Source of the DNA: Malania oleifera
Taxonomy: Eukaryota; Streptophyta; Magnoliopsida; Santalales; Ximeniaceae
Assembly: GCF_029873635.1 (NCBI RefSeq)
Contig: NC_080423.1
Coordinates: 111,555,087-111,619,086 of the forward strand
Direction: 5' to 3'
DNA: 64,000 nt
The position numbers and the translations under genes are program-made. Shown here piece by piece: positions 36,101-49,159 of the stretch (its first letter is position 1; the number at the start of each line of letters is the position of its first letter). Under the pieces are notes generated by a model, which was given only the letters and a program-made list of their open reading frames with translations, was not told the DNA's origin and made no database searches.

Positions 36101-38330
36101 TCGTTTTCATGATTGGGAAACTTTGCATTTTGAAACATTTTCAATGGGATATGATTACTTTAACAATCACTTTCCAAATCCTCCAATCATCTGATTTAAC
36201 AAAAATGCTAATTTTCAATGTCCACAAGGTAAAAACTATAAAAGAGAAGTAGTGGAGGATTTGCAAAGGATTGACCCTCAAACAGGGATACTCCAAATAT
36301 GAGCTGTTGCAAACTGTATGCAAATATGGTTAAACTTATTGCAATCGAGCTCTGATACCAATTGATGGGAATGGTGTAATTACAAGAGGGGGTGAATTGG
36401 AGATTTAAAACTTTTTAGGTCAGTTTAAGATCTCAGATAGTATTTCACAACTTAGGATTTTTCTAAGCAGTCTCAATTCCCCCAATAAATCAAGTATGCA
36501 AATATTTAAAACATATGACATTCTCTACAAATTAAATATTTTCATACAACAAACACATCATATCCCCATTAAGATTTAAAGCGTGTATGTGAAATAATTA
36601 GCTATGTGTGCTGACATACACATGTGCAGCATATCTTATTTAATTTAAATGTGTGCAGATAAATAATTATAACTATAAATGAACAAGCATACACATATGA
36701 AAATTGAAGTGTAGAAAAATAAATGAGATAGACACACACACACACACACACACACAATTTGTTATTAAGGTTCGGTCAAACCAGCCTACGTCCCTGCTTT
36801 TGGCATACCCTCCAAGGATTCCACTATCCCTGCTCACTTAAACGGGCAGAACAAGAGCCGTTTACAACCTTTCCTTACGGGGCAAGGTAAACCCTAGCTA
36901 CACTTACTAGGCGTAGCTATAACTCAACAACACTTTATGGGTGGTGCCCACACCCAACTCAATTACCAAACTAAGCTCAACTAGTCTCCCTTACGGGGCG
37001 GAGACTCCCTAATTCAATTTACGAGCTGAACACAACCAGTCTCCCTTACGGGGCTGAAATTCCCCAGTTGAATTTACGAGCGGAACCCAACTGGTACAAT
37101 AAAAATATTTTTGTACAAAATACATACTTCTAAATACAAGAAGAGATGTACAACAATAAAGCTCCTAAAATGCACTCTCTAATGATATGAAATAAGATCA
37201 AGGAGTAAAAGTGTTTTGCTTAATATAAAATTTTCACTCTTTGAAAATAATGCATATGCTAAATACTCAAAGATTGAAACCCTATAAAATATTTCTCCAC
37301 AAAAATATTTATCAAAGGAAAACAATATAAAAAACCTTTAATCTTACTCTCAAGGATTGTTTTTCAAAAGTAAAAGCTTGAGAGAGTAAGTGCTCATAAA
37401 TAAATGCCCAAATAAAATGCTCTTTTCCAAAATATTTTTTTGAAATTAATAATAGGAAAGAGAGTTTGAGAGAGTGTAAAACTTTACCCCAAATAAGATT
37501 TTGCAATAAAAATATTTTTCGGGGAACTTTGATTAAGAAAAGTTTTGAGAGAATTTTAAAACTAATCAAAGTTACTAATTGTGCTAATGAAATGGGTATT
37601 TATAGACTCTCAAAAAAATATGACCATTGGGGACACGCTCGTCATTTTGGAAAAAATTAAGTGAAAAATTAATGACGATTAGCGTTTAAAAAATAAGTCA
37701 ACCCAAGAGGTTCGATCGACCGGAGCAAGGGTTGGTTGGCTGACCTCACTTAAAGATTTTGAATTTACTTTTGGGTTTGGTTGGCTATGGGAGGCGACCG
37801 GTCGGCTGACCAAGGCAATTTTTTGAACCTTTGTAGGTTCGGTCGACTGAGCCTAAGTCTGAATTGCTGGTTCTTAAGGTCCAGTCAGCTAATGGCATTT
37901 TGACCTAAGAGATCGGTAGGTCTAGGCATGTAGAAAGTCTAAGTTTTAAAGTCGGTTGACCGGAAGCAGTGTTAAAAAATGGTCAGTCGACCGAGCCTAG
38001 TCAAACATTTGACTTATGGCTGGTCGGTCGACTAATGCACATTTGAAAAAGATTTTGTATGAAAGTTTTAGGTCCATTAAGGTCATTCTATGATTATCTG
38101 ACCTTTTCATCCATATCATGCAAATGCATGCATTATTACAAACCAAGGATATAAAACAAAAATGCATTACAATAGAGCAAATATGTCTTATTCTTTTTCC
38201 TTTTTGCTCTTCTGACTTCATGGAATGTGTCTGATTGTATGAGCTTTTAAGTTCATCAAGCCTCCGTTTTCTTTTCTCTTATGTGCGTGTTTTGAAATAA
38301 AACCTGTTCACAAACTAAATAAATACATAA
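36100..38330 (-). mobile_element. SIRE-like copia element K: leader and most of 5' LTR
   Basis: On the minus strand the LTR runs from 47168 (TGTTG) through 47116, skips element A, continues from 38330 to 36363 (ending CCCATCA), and is followed by a primer-binding site complementary to initiator tRNA-Met (36349-36360). The leader enters a gag-like start near 36320-36141 (DDWRIWKV). The LTR shows decayed GTCGAC palindromes (37700-38040) and TATA (CTATAAATACC, minus strand, near 37598). The rest of the element is not recognisable in the window. It is broken. Confidence 0.75.
36733..36756. repeat. (AC)n microsatellite
   Basis: About twelve AC units lie inside the K LTR. Confidence 0.95.
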
Positions 38331-40207
38331 TGTAAGAACCCGAACCATGATAACTGGGTTTAAATAAGTTAGAGAGGGGCAAATTAGGAATTTGGCAGAT
38401 TTCGTCGACGAAGCCATATTTCGTCGATGAAGCCTTTGTTCTTCTCGTTGAAGAAATTCAGAGACTTGTCGACGAGGAGAAGCCAAGGAGTTTCGGAAAT
38501 CAGGAATATCAGGATTCGTCGACTAGGCCACCGATACATCGACGAAGTCAGTGGAAGATTCGTCGATGGAGGCACCATTTTGTCGACGAATTGAGCCGGG
38601 TCAAAGGGCTATAAATAGAAAATTTCCTTACTTCTTCATTAAGAAAACTCAATTCTATCTCTCTCTCTCTCTAGAACTCTCCCTACTCTCTCTCTCTCTA
38701 GATTTCTTCGCCGATCGTTGTTAGAATCGGAAATCTGAAGTTACCACGATGATCGTGGAAGGATTCTCTACGATTTCTACGGATCGGAATCTTGTTTCGG
38801 AGATTTTCGGGTTTTGGCAAAAAATTGAGGTAAGACTCGGTTTTCAATTCTGATCCAGTAGTTTTGTAGGTAACTATCTTGTGAGCATATTCTATACTGT
38901 GATTTGTAGGTTTTGGAACTCGGTTTGCTATTTAGGGGCCTTAGAGTTCGGGATTTGTTATTCGAGGAAAAGGTAAGGGGAACTATGTTTGTATTGGTTA
39001 TTTTTAAAATCAGACTCGGTGAAACTGTAGTTCATGGTCCTGTGTGTGTTTTGGCTACTCATTTGGGGGAATCTAACGGGGAAAACTATGGGTTTTTCAT
39101 TATTATAGTTTTGGGAAAAAGGGGGCGACGAGCTGCATCCTTGGTTTTGTTGAAAACCGTGAGTATATGTTGATTTATACTGTGATATTAGGATGACCGT
39201 GCCTTGACTTGTTTAAACTATATTTGTTTGAAAAACCATGATTTAAATTACCAAATGGGGTGGTTTGTTTGGTTATATGAGCATGCATGTGTGTGTGATA
39301 TGTTGAAATGCTAATAGGAACGCGGTTATGAATTGTTCCAGGTATTGAGTGTCCGGCTCTATATCTAGGGGCGTGTGTTTACCGCCTGCCATGTGGGTAG
39401 GAGTGTTCAGCTCTATATCCGAGGGCGTGTGTTATCGCCTGCCATGTAGGCAAGAGTGTCCGGCTCTATATCCGAGGGCGTGAGCCTATTCCAACAGATC
39501 AGGTTGAAGGGTGTGGATCCACCAGTTATGCGCTGGTACAATGCCATGGGAGTCGAGGACTAGCCATGTGCTGGTGGCACCGTGTTCGCGGGTTGGCTAT
39601 GGGCCAAGGGCGTATGTCGTGGGCCGGCTTCGGGCTGAAGGATGTGATGACACCAAGATTACTGATCATGTGTATGTGTATAAGTGTGTGTGTGCACTGT
39701 GGAAACTAGTACTGGAATGCATTTAACTGCGTGTATGTTGTATCATGATAACACTCAAATGCCACACACCGATATAACTTGTGTTCTTCCTTACTGAGAG
39801 GTGTCTCACCACTGCTGTACGTACATTTTTTACAGGTCCTTCGGGTAATCGAAACTAGCGTCCTGCTGTAGGGAGTGTAGTGGCCGGTGTACCGCATTTA
39901 GCGCTGGGTAAGTGCTAGGACTGTAATTTTGGTGGGTTGCCATTTTGGGATGTATTGGGCACTCGTTTGTACGTTTTGATTGAGCATTGTGTCTGCTCTT
40001 GTATAGACTTTGGTATGGTACTCTATATGTATGTATGGTTGTTCCACTGTGTGTATGATTGTGTTTGGATGTGTTTAGGGTGCCTGGGAACCCCACGGGG
40101 TTGGACCCTCATCCTTTGCACTATATCTGTGATGATTTGTATGATACAGGGACATGTTAGGTTACATTCTCACCCTTGGGTCCCATTTCGGTGTTCGGGG
40201 CGTGACA
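38331..40207 (+). repeat. 5' LTR of chromovirus A
   Basis: It has palindromes (38398-38592), TATA (CTATAAATAG near 38612), CT runs (38656-38700), GAGGTAAGAC near 38828, three AGAGTGTCCGGCTC units (39350-39490), the inverted repeat TGAGAGGTGTCTCA (39794-39807) and ACTTTGGTAT near 40007. Confidence 0.93.
38398..38592 (+). promoter_or_regulatory. GTCGAC palindrome array, element A 5' LTR
   Basis: About eight copies or near copies of TTCGTCGACGAA occur, last near 38580, about 20 bases before the TATA box at 38612. The 3' LTR has the matching array at 45315-45490. Confidence 0.7.
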
Positions 40208-40530
40208 GCTTGGTATCAGAGCTAACCAGGTTACTAGATCTTGTAGACTTGGCTAGGCTTAGTTGCGAGTACATACCAGAGTATAGGATGTGGATATGGG
40301 TAGAGTTGGTTGAGAGTTGTTTAGTTGCTAGACCAAGATTTGTCGACTGTATTCCGTGTTTTTCCTGGGATGACGATTCCAGTAAAAGTAGGGCAGATCA
40401 TTGATGACTTTCGTGTCGGTGTGATGGGACAAACCTAGACTTGGCAAGGAGTAGTTAACGAGATTAGTGTAGATTATTGTGTTAACTGTATCTGTTATAG
40501 GGATACTGATAGATTCCTATTGTACTGCAG

Positions 40531-41480
40531 AATGGAGCCTAAGGATAATAACCTGGGAAGTGGCTCCGAGGAGACTGCGAGTGATGAGTCTCCTTCTATG
40601 CCTCGAGGTTTGACGAGGCAGGTATTACGGGAGATCAAGCGGAGTGTGAGGAGACGCGAGCGCTTTCCTACTACTGCGGGGTGCACCATTAAAAGGTTCA
40701 CACGCATGCATCCTCCGATGTTCTCTGGAGGACCTGACCCGATGATAACAGAGGATTGGGTGGAGAACACTGAGAGTATCTTGGAGGTCCTGCACTGCAT
40801 GGTTAGGCAGGGAGTCCTTTATGCCACCTTCCAGCTATCTGGGGAGGTGGGTCGATGGTGGACTGCGGTGAGTCTGCTGGATAAGCAGAGAGCCGGTCCT
40901 GAGGAGATGACGTGGAGCCGATTCAAGGAGGTGTTCTTTGACAGATACTTTTCGGCTTTTATACGTGATGCGAAGGCAGATGAGTTTTCAACGCTGACTC
41001 AAGGGAGTTTGACGATGCAGGGGTATGCGGCTCGATACGTAGAGTTGTCCCGCTTTGCATCATGTATGATCTCGAGCGAGTATGAGAAGACTCGAAGGTT
41101 TGAGAAGGGTTTGAGGAAGGATATCCGTAGACTGGTGGGTATGCTTCAGATCCATGAGTTCTCGGTGTTGGTGGATAAAGCCACGGCGAACAAGACTGGT
41201 ATTTGAGAGGACGAGGTGGATCAGGAATCGAGGAAGAGGACAGTACCTTCTGGTTCTCAGACAGGATCTCATTAGTGATCGTGGAAGAAGACGAGCAAGG
41301 GCTCGGGTTACCATCAGAATACCGAGCGCCAGGATTATCAGATAAGCCAGACTGGTGGTCGTTGTATCAGATGTTATCGGTGGCACGAGGGTGAGTGCCG
41401 GTCATTTGGGGGTAACTACTATAATTGTGGCCGGCCAGGCCACATGTCTCGTGATTGTTGTGCACCGAGGCGAGACGTGC
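40531..41480 (+). mobile_element. gag region of chromovirus A
   Basis: A gag frame starts at 40531 (MEPKDNNLG) with the retrotransposon-gag core around GRWWTAVSLLDKQRAG and WSRFKEVFFDRYF. A CCHC zinc knuckle (YNCGRPGHMSRDCC) lies near 41420-41462. The region is preserved well enough to identify but is broken. Confidence 0.9.
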
Positions 41481-41559
41481 CTACAGTTAGTGGGGACCGA
41501 GGGAGCAATCAGATACCTCAGGGAACCATTCAGACGAATATAGCTCTGGCCAGAGTATA

Positions 41560-44500
41560 CTCTCTTACTCCAGCGGACGCTGAGCATGCAGGTAACGTGG
41601 TGATAGGTACCTTGTTATTGCTTTCGAATAAAGCTTCTGTTTTCTTTGATTCGAGTGCAACCCATTCCTTTGTATCTATGAATTTTGTGGGACGGTGTGG
41701 GGTTGAGACTCGAGACATGAATGAGGTGTTATCTGTTACTACACCATCTAAGAGTGTATCTTTCTGTAGGAAGATGTGGGTAGACTGCCCAGTGGTAATT
41801 CAGGAGAAGCTGCTACCGACGAATCTTGTGGTATACGACATGTCAGGGTTCGATGTCATTATGGGGATGGAGTGGGTGTTCTCCAGTTATGCTGTGATCG
41901 ACTATCGTAGGAAGGTGGTAGTTTTCAAACCTCCTAGGGAGCAGGAGTACGAATTTGTGGGATCGTGTGTGCGTCCAGCACCACAGATTCTGTTAGCACA
42001 CTACAAGTGAGGAGGCTACTCTTGGACGGATGTCAGGGGTACCTAGCTTGTATGAAGGAATCGCCACGGGATGTATTGAGACTCGAGGACATTCGGGTAG
42101 TCAGTGAATTCCCAAATGTGTTTCCAAATGATTTACCCGGTTTACCTCCAGATTGTGAGGCAGAATTTGCGATAGAGTTGCTGCCTGGTAAGGCACCGAT
42201 CTCTAAAGCTCCTTACCGGATGGCTCCAGTAGAACTTCAGGAGTTGAAGGAGCAGTTGCAGGAATTAATGGACAGGGGATTCATTCGACCTAGTGTTTCG
42301 CCCTAGGGAGCTCCAGTACTGTTTGTGAAGAAGAAGGACGGGTCGATGCGGATGTGCGTTGATTACCGTGAGATTAATAAGGTGACTATGAAAAATTGAT
42401 ATCCTTTACCGCGTATAGATGATCTCTTTGACCAGTTGCAGGGCACGCGGGTCTTTTCGAAGATCGACTTGCGATCAGGATATCATCAGGTGAGGGTCAA
42501 AATGGAGGATGTAGCAAAAACTGCTTTCCGAAACAGATATAGCCACTGTGAGTTCTTAGTCATGCCTTTTGGGTTGACGAATGCTTCGGCGGTGTTCATG
42601 GATTTGATGAACAGGGTTTTCCATGAGTACCTGGATCGGTTCGTAGTGATAATCATTGATGACATTCTGGTTTACTCGAGGAGTACAAAAGAACACGTGG
42701 AACATTTGAGGTTAGTGTTGCGGGAGAAGAAGCTGTATGTTAAGATGAAGAAATGTGAATTCTGGTTGAGTCAGATTGCGCTCTTAGGCAATGTGGTTAC
42801 TAGGGATGGTATATCAGTTGATCCCAATAAGATTGAAGCTGTGGTCGACTGGGTAAGACCGAAGAATGTGCAGGAGGTTTGAAGTTTTCTGGGACTGACA
42901 GGTTACTATCATCGATTCGTAGATGGTTTCTCTAAACTAACTGGACCTCTGACACGATTAAGTAGGAAAGGAGTGTAGTTTGAATGGATCGGTGATTGCG
43001 AGCAGTGCTTTCAGAAGTTGAAGCACTGGCTGGTTACTGCTCCAGTTTTGACCATTCCTTTGGGGGATGGTGGGTTTGTGATTTATAGCAATGCATCTCT
43101 AAAAGGCCTTGGATATGTGCTCATGCAGCAGGGCAAGGTAGTAGTTTATGCCTCTCAGCAACTGAAGGAATATGAGAAGAATTAACCTACGCATGATTTG
43201 GAATTGGCTGTTGTGGTATATGCATTGAAGATCTGGCGACATTATCTGTATGGGATGCTGTGTGAAATCTTCACTGATCATAAGAGTCTTAGGTATTTCT
43301 TCACACAGAAGGAGTTGAGCATGAGGCAGAGGCAGTGGCTAGAGTTGTTAAGGACTACGATTGCATGATCAGTTATCACCCAGGGAAGGCTAATGTGGTA
43401 GCTGATGCATTGAGTCAAAAGTCAGGGCCTACGGCTGTATCTGCAGTTGTAACTCAGTGTCACATCAGACGGGATTTGGAAAGCTTAGGTATAGAGTTGG
43501 TGGTTGGTGATCATCAGGCTTATCTTGCTGGGTTGGTGGTCCAACCAACCTTATTTGAGCGTATAAAAGCCGCGCAGGCTAGTGATGTAGAGTTGGCAGA
43601 GGTTATGGAAAAGGTACAATAGGGACTGGCTACAAAGTTTAATATCTCTAAGGGGGTGTATTGAGGTTTGGGACCATATTGTGTGTTCCGAATGATGATG
43701 AGATCAGAAGGACGATTCTAGAGGAGGCGCAACGTTCTATGTATACGGTACATCCTGGTAGTACGAAGATGTATCGGGACTTGCACGAGATCTTCTGGTG
43801 GTCTAGTATGAAAAGGCAGATTGCTCAGTTCGTGGAGCAGTGTCTGACGTGTCGGCAAGTGAAAACTAAACATCAGAGGCCGGTAGGGCCGTTGCAGCCT
43901 TTGCCTATTCTGGTGTGGAAATGGGAGCATATTTTCATGGATTTTGTGACCGGTTTGCCACTAGCACTTCACGGGCAGTATGCTATTTGGGTGAACGTGA
44001 ATAGATTGACAAAATATGCTCATTTCATACCAATGAAAGTTGGCTATCCTTTGAGTAGGCTAGTAGATTTGTATGTGCATGAGATTGTGAGAATGCGCGG
44101 AGTACCGGTGTCCATAGTATCAGATCGGGATCGAAGGTTTACTTCTCGATTCGGGATGAGCTTGCAGGAGGCATTGGGGATGAAGCTTACTTTCAGTACA
44201 GCGTTCCACCCCCAGACTAATGGATAGTTGGAGAGGACGATACAGATATTGGAAGATATGTTGTGAGCTTGTGTGTTGGACTTCGATGGTAGCTGGATAC
44301 AATTTATGCCACTTGTAGAGTTCTCTTATAACAACAGCTTCCAGTCTAGTATCAGGATGGCACCGTTCGAGGCTTTGTATGGTCGGAGGTGTCAATCTCC
44401 TTTGTGTTGGGATGAGGTTGGTGAACGTTAGGTGTTAGGACCTGAACTCATGCAGCATACGTCTGAGAAGGTGGGTTTGATCTGGGAGAGGATTAGATCA

Positions 44501-44990
44501 ACTAAGAGTCGGCAGAAGAGTTATGCAGATGTTCGCCGCCATGAGTTAGAGTTCGAAATGGGAGGTAAGGTATTTCTGTGTATCGCTCCGATGAACAGGG
44601 TGATGAGATTTGGGAGGAAGGGCAAGTTGAGCCCAAGGTATATCGGACCATTCGAGATACTTGAGCAGGTGGGTCTAGTAGCCTACAAGATTGCATTACC
44701 TCCAGCACTTTCGAGGGTCCACGATGTGTTTCACGTATCCATGTTGAGGAGGTACGTGTTGGATCCTTCGCATGTTATTAGTTATGATGAGTTGGAAATT
44801 GGGGATACTTTAGCATATGAGGAGATACCTGTTCAGGTTCTGGACCGTAAAGTTCAGAAGCTTCGTACCAAAGAGATACCGTTAGTGAAGGTATTGTGGC
44901 GAAACCACGAGATTAAGGAAGCTTCTTGGGAACTGGAAACGGAAATACGTCAGAAAGTATCCACAATTGTTTTGAGCACTTGTACATGAT
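41560..44990 (+). mobile_element. pol region of chromovirus A
   Basis: Domains in order are: retropepsin-like protease (about 41600-41990), reverse transcriptase (about 42040-42880, with [10 protein letters not shown] near 42650), RNase H (about 43000-43400), integrase zinc finger and core (about 43730-44400, with WKWEHIFMDFVTGLP near 43918) and C-terminal chromodomain (about 44830-44960, IPLVKVLWRNHEIKEASWEL). The chromodomain and purine tract place it among chromoviruses, probably the Tekay clade. It is broken, with no complete polyprotein. Confidence 0.92.
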
Positions 44991-45245
44991 CCTACTATGG
45001 GTTAGGATAGGTGGTTAGTCATTGGAAGTGTGTGTGTGTATTGTGAATTCCTGAGACAGTTGTATATGTAACCACGATATTCCTCCGCCATAAATAAGGG
45101 TATGTATGTGTATGTGTATGGTGGGACTGCGCTGTAGTAGTCGCCAGTTTCTTGGTTGTAGTTCGTATATGTGTTTGATTGTATGTGTAAGTTTGTGAAT
45201 GAGAGATGGCAAATTTCAAGGACGAAATTTTTGTAAGGAGGGGAG

Positions 45246-47110
45246 GTTGTAAGAACCCGAACCATGATAACTAGGTTTAACTAAGTAAGAGAGGGGCAAA
45301 TTGGGAATTTGGCAGATTTCATCAACGAAGCCTTTGTTCTTCTCATCGACGAAATTCAGAGACTCGTCGACGAGGAGAAGCCGAGGAGTTTCGAAAATCA
45401 AAAATATTAGGATTCGTCGATGAGGCCACCGATTCATCGACGAAGTCAGTGGAAGATTCGTCGACGAAGGCACCATTTCGTCGACGAATTGGGCTGGTTC
45501 AAAGGGCTATAAATAGAAATTTTCCTTACTTTTTCATTAAGAAAACTAAATTCTATCTCTTTCTCTCTCTCTAAAACTCTCCCTACTCTCTCTTTCTCTA
45601 GATTTCTTCGCCGATCGTTGCTAGAATTGGAAATCTGAAGTTACCACGAGGATCGTGGAAGGATTCTCTACGATTTCTACGAATCGAAATCTTGTTTCAG
45701 AGATTTTGGGGTTTTGGCAAAAAATTGAGGTAAGGCTCGATTTTCAATTCTGATCTAGTAGTTTTATAGGTAACTGTCTTGTGAGCATATTCTATACTGT
45801 GATTTGTAGGTTTTGGAACTCGGTTTTCTGTTTAGGGGCCTTAGAGTTCAGGATTTATTATTCGGGGAAAAGGTAAAGGGAACTATGTTTATATTGGTTA
45901 TTTTTGAAATCAGACTCAGTGAAACTATGGTTCACGGTCCTGTGTGTGTTTTGGCTACTCATTTTGGGGAATCTAACGGGGAAAACTATGAATTTTTCAT
46001 TATTACAGTTTTGGAAAAAAGGGGGCGAAAGGCTGCATCCTTGGTTTTGTTGAAAACCGTGGGTATATGTTGATTTATACTGTGATATTGGGATGGCTGT
46101 GCCTTGACTTGTTTAAATTGTATTTGTTTGAAAAACCATGATTTAGATTACCAAATGAGTGTGGTTTGTTTGGTTATATGAGCATGCATATGTGTGTGAT
46201 ATGTTGAAATGATAGTAGGAACGCGGTTCTGAATTGTTCCAGGTACTGAGAGTGTCCGGCTCTATATCCAAGGGCGTGTGTTTACCGCTTGCCATGTGGG
46301 CAAGAGTGTCCGGCTCTATATCCGAGAGCGTGTGTTATTGCTTGCCATGTAGGCAAGAGTGTCCGGCTCTATGTCTAAGGGCGTGAGCCTATTCCGGCAG
46401 ATCAGGCCAAAGGGTGTGGATCCACCAGTTATGCGCTAGTACGATGCCATGGGAGTCGAGGACTAGCTATGTGCTGGTGGCACCATCTTCGCGGGCTGGC
46501 TATGGGCCAACGCCGTATGTCGCAGGCCGGCTTCAGGCCGAAGGGTGTGACGACACCAAGATTACTAATCATGTGTATGTGTATGGGTGCGTGTGTGCAC
46601 TGTGGAAATTAGTACTGAAATGCATTTAACTGCGTGTATGTTGTATCATAATAACACTCAAATGTCACACACCGATATAACCTGTGTTCTTCCTTTCTGA
46701 GAAGTGTCTCACCCCTGCTGTACGTACATTTTTTACAGGTCCTTCGGGTAACCGGAATTAGCATCCTGGTGTTGGGAGCGTAGTGGCAGGTGTACCGCGT
46801 TTAGCGCTGGGTAAATGCTAGGACTGTAATTTTGGTGGGTTGCCATTTTGGCATGTATTGGGCACCCATTTGTACGTTTTGATAGAGCATTCTGTCTGCT
46901 CTTGTATAGACTCTGGTATGGTACTACATATGTATGTATGATTGTTCTACTGCGTGTATGATTGTGTTTGGATGTGTTTAGGATGCCTGGGAACTCCACG
47001 TGGTTGGACCCTCATCCTTTGTTCTGAATCTGTGATGATTTGTATGATATAGGGACATGTTAGGTTACATTCTCACCCCTAGGTTCCATTTCGGGGTTCG
47101 GGGCGTGACA
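45246..47110 (+). repeat. 3' LTR of chromovirus A
   Basis: It pairs with 38331-40207 over its whole length and carries the same palindrome array, three AGAGTGTCCGGCTC units (46250-46385), an inverted repeat at 46697-46710 and ACTCTGGTAT near 46909. It is followed by target copy CATAA. Confidence 0.93.
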
Positions 47111-47168
47111 CATAAGATCCTTGCACTTTGTCAGCATCAAAACAGGGATCAGACTCAAAAAATCAACA
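47111..47168 (-). mobile_element. Start of K's LTR beyond element A
   Basis: Read on the minus strand from 47168 it gives TGTTGATTTTTTGAG and then CCCTGTTTTGATGCTGACAA, matching the start of the SIRE-like solo LTR at 11240. It shows that A inserted near the 5' end of K's LTR. Confidence 0.78.
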
Positions 47169-48235
47169 ATTTTTAAACTCATCCCTATGGTATAAGTGCA
47201 TTTATCATGTAACGGAGGAGGTTGGGTTTTTTAAAACTCTTAATGATAATTTGTATCTCTTATGAGTGGGGTGTCGGAATTACAAGAGTACCCTTGATTG
47301 ATTTCACCTATGTGAACATGGGAGTGGGGCCGCTCTCTTTGAGAATTGGGCTTATTCTCAAATACGCTCATGAAATTGGGATTAGCACAAGGCCAAAACG
47401 TGCTGCCTATTAAAGCTCATGTCAACACTTGAATGATTATGTATGAGCAGTAATTTTTTATTTCCCTTAAGCGGTTATAGTTCAAGTCTGAGACCGCTAC
47501 TGACTTTGGAGTAAAAATTATTGTTCATTAAGAGAAAGTTCAATGCGGAGCACACCATCATTATGCATAATCATTCAGCTTTGATTGTTAAACTCTCTAC
47601 ATGCATGGTATATACATAATATTAAAATGAGGGGCAAATTGTTAGTGAATTTCAATATTATTATTATATTGTTTGTGTATTATAATAACATTATTATTTT
47701 ATCTTGGAAAAGAAGATGTACTTTGGATTGGGTTATGGTCATTCATTCATGTATCTTATAAATGCATAAGATTAATTATATGAATGTACCTTGAATCTAA
47801 GGTTGTATTTACTTAATATATATAACTTATTTGTTAAGTACATGGAGAATGAATGGTCATTTTATACCTATAAATCGACCTTTGAGGCATTAACACAATA
47901 TATCAATATCTTCTCTTCATTGTAGTCATATCATCCTTCTTTTGAGTTTAGAGAGTTTGACAAGTAAATAAATGTGTTTTTTTGTAGAGCTTTGAACCCC
48001 TCCATTTTGTGCAGAATTGGAGAGAGTCATACGATTCAAATTGGGTTGTTGTATCTTGGGGGAGATAAGTCTTAAGAAGTTATACTACACCAATATGTGG
48101 GCTAAGCTAAAGAAGTCTCAAAGGGTTTGAATCTCCTTAAAGAGAACGAAATATCCGTGTCTTAGCCTATTTGTGAATCGTGATTTTATTTTTATTTTAT
48201 TTGTATTTAAGTTTTATTATTTTATATATATTACT
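47169..48235 (+). mobile_element. Copia element Q: 3' tail and partial LTR
   Basis: 47169-47639 matches 57241-57720 (the region after pol in copia element L), including GTGGGGCCGCTCTCT and the purine tract AAAATGAGGGGC. An LTR starts at 47640 (TGTTAGTGAATTT) and resembles 60351-60758 and 55373-55600, with CTATAAATCGACC near 47869 as a TATA box. Its end fades near 48235. K interrupts it at 47168. It is non-coding and broken. Confidence 0.8.
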
Positions 48236-48972
48236 TCATGATCACATTTTGTTATGTATCTATATTTTAATTGAATTAGATATTTATAATTACTTTTAAT
48301 CTGATATATCATAGACACCATAACATCATATTAATTTTAATATATATCATTAGCATGTTTACAAATATACTAATAATTTATTGTAGCGTAAAAAAACAAG
48401 AGTTATATATTTGAGGTAATGAAGAGTTGTTGAAGGACATACAAATTTTTTTGAATATTTGTTAAATTATTTATTTTGTTTCCAAATGAACATATTTAAT
48501 TATGGGGTTCTATTTTTTTTATCTTATGTTTTTAAATATGAATTTCCAATCAAGGTAAAAGACATTTATCTCCTTTAAGATTTGTCAAAAAAGATAGAAA
48601 CCTCTTATGAGATTTCAAAAATACCATATACCTCCTCTAAGGTTTTAAAAATATTACAAACCTCTCATGAGTTTTGCAAAAAAAAAAAAAATATATCTCC
48701 TAAAAAATTCATCTTTTGATAAATCTTAGGAGAGACACTTGAAATTTTTAAAATCTCAATGAAGGTTTTTGAAAATTTTTAAACCTCATGAAAAATAATT
48801 ATATTTTTACAAAACCTTAAGAAAAATTAGTACCTTTTGCACTTAATTTAAATATCAATAAAATTTAATATTATTTAATATTATTTTGTTCAAATCCATA
48901 AATGCAAGCATCTTTCTCACGATGCTCTTTTTCCCAAACATGGAGCTTTTGCTCAAAAAAATAAAAATAAAA
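48236..48972. other. AT-rich intergenic DNA with decayed repeats
   Basis: No gene is seen. 48550-48850 contains about four units near 40 bases with CCTCTTATGAGATTTCAAAA, followed by similar text in inverted orientation. This resembles the subterminal repeats of decayed DNA transposons but has no defined ends. Confidence 0.5.
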
Positions 48973-49101
48973 ATGCAGGAGGTATGGAAATTTGATGTCA
49001 GCCGCATCGCTGCTGTTCTGCTGCGGTACCCCAAGGAAGGACCAGCGCAGTCGCAGCCATCGTCATCGTCATCGTCGTCGGCATCTAGAAGTTTATCCTG
49101 A
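48973..49101 (+). other. Small upstream ORF (42 codons) before the PPR gene
   Basis: An ATG at 48973 opens a 42-codon frame (MQEVWKFDVSRIAAVLLRYP at its start, then a serine run from a CATCGT-type trinucleotide repeat) ending 58 bases before the PPR start codon. GC content jumps here relative to the AT-rich DNA upstream, as expected of a transcribed leader. It could be an upstream ORF, a remnant exon or chance. I do not recognise the peptide. Confidence 0.3.
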
Positions 49102-49159
49102 ACCTACCTACATCCTCCTCCTCCTCCCCAGCCAGTTTTGGAGGTAGTTGTGATTGATT

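Larger units (their letters stand above)
38331..47110 (+). mobile_element. Chromovirus A (Ty3/gypsy, Tekay-like), structurally complete but broken
   Basis: This 8.8 kb element has two LTRs (38331-40207, 45246-47110), both TGTAAGAACCCG to GGGGCGTGACA, a primer-binding site TGGTATCAGAGC (40211-40222), a purine tract (about 45230-45245) and perfect target duplications CATAA (38326-38330, 47111-47115). Parts in order: gag, zinc knuckle, protease, reverse transcriptase, RNase H, integrase, chromodomain. In about 430 bases of the LTR 3' ends I counted roughly 8% difference, suggesting insertion about 3-6 million years ago at commonly used plant rates. About ten breaks make it inactive. It sits inside K's LTR. 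Confidence 0.95.

Noticed and set aside
10952-40222. tRNA-like strings (TGGTATCAGAGC and variants)
   Set aside because: They are retrotransposon primer-binding sites complementary to the tRNA-Met 3' end; no cloverleaf is present.
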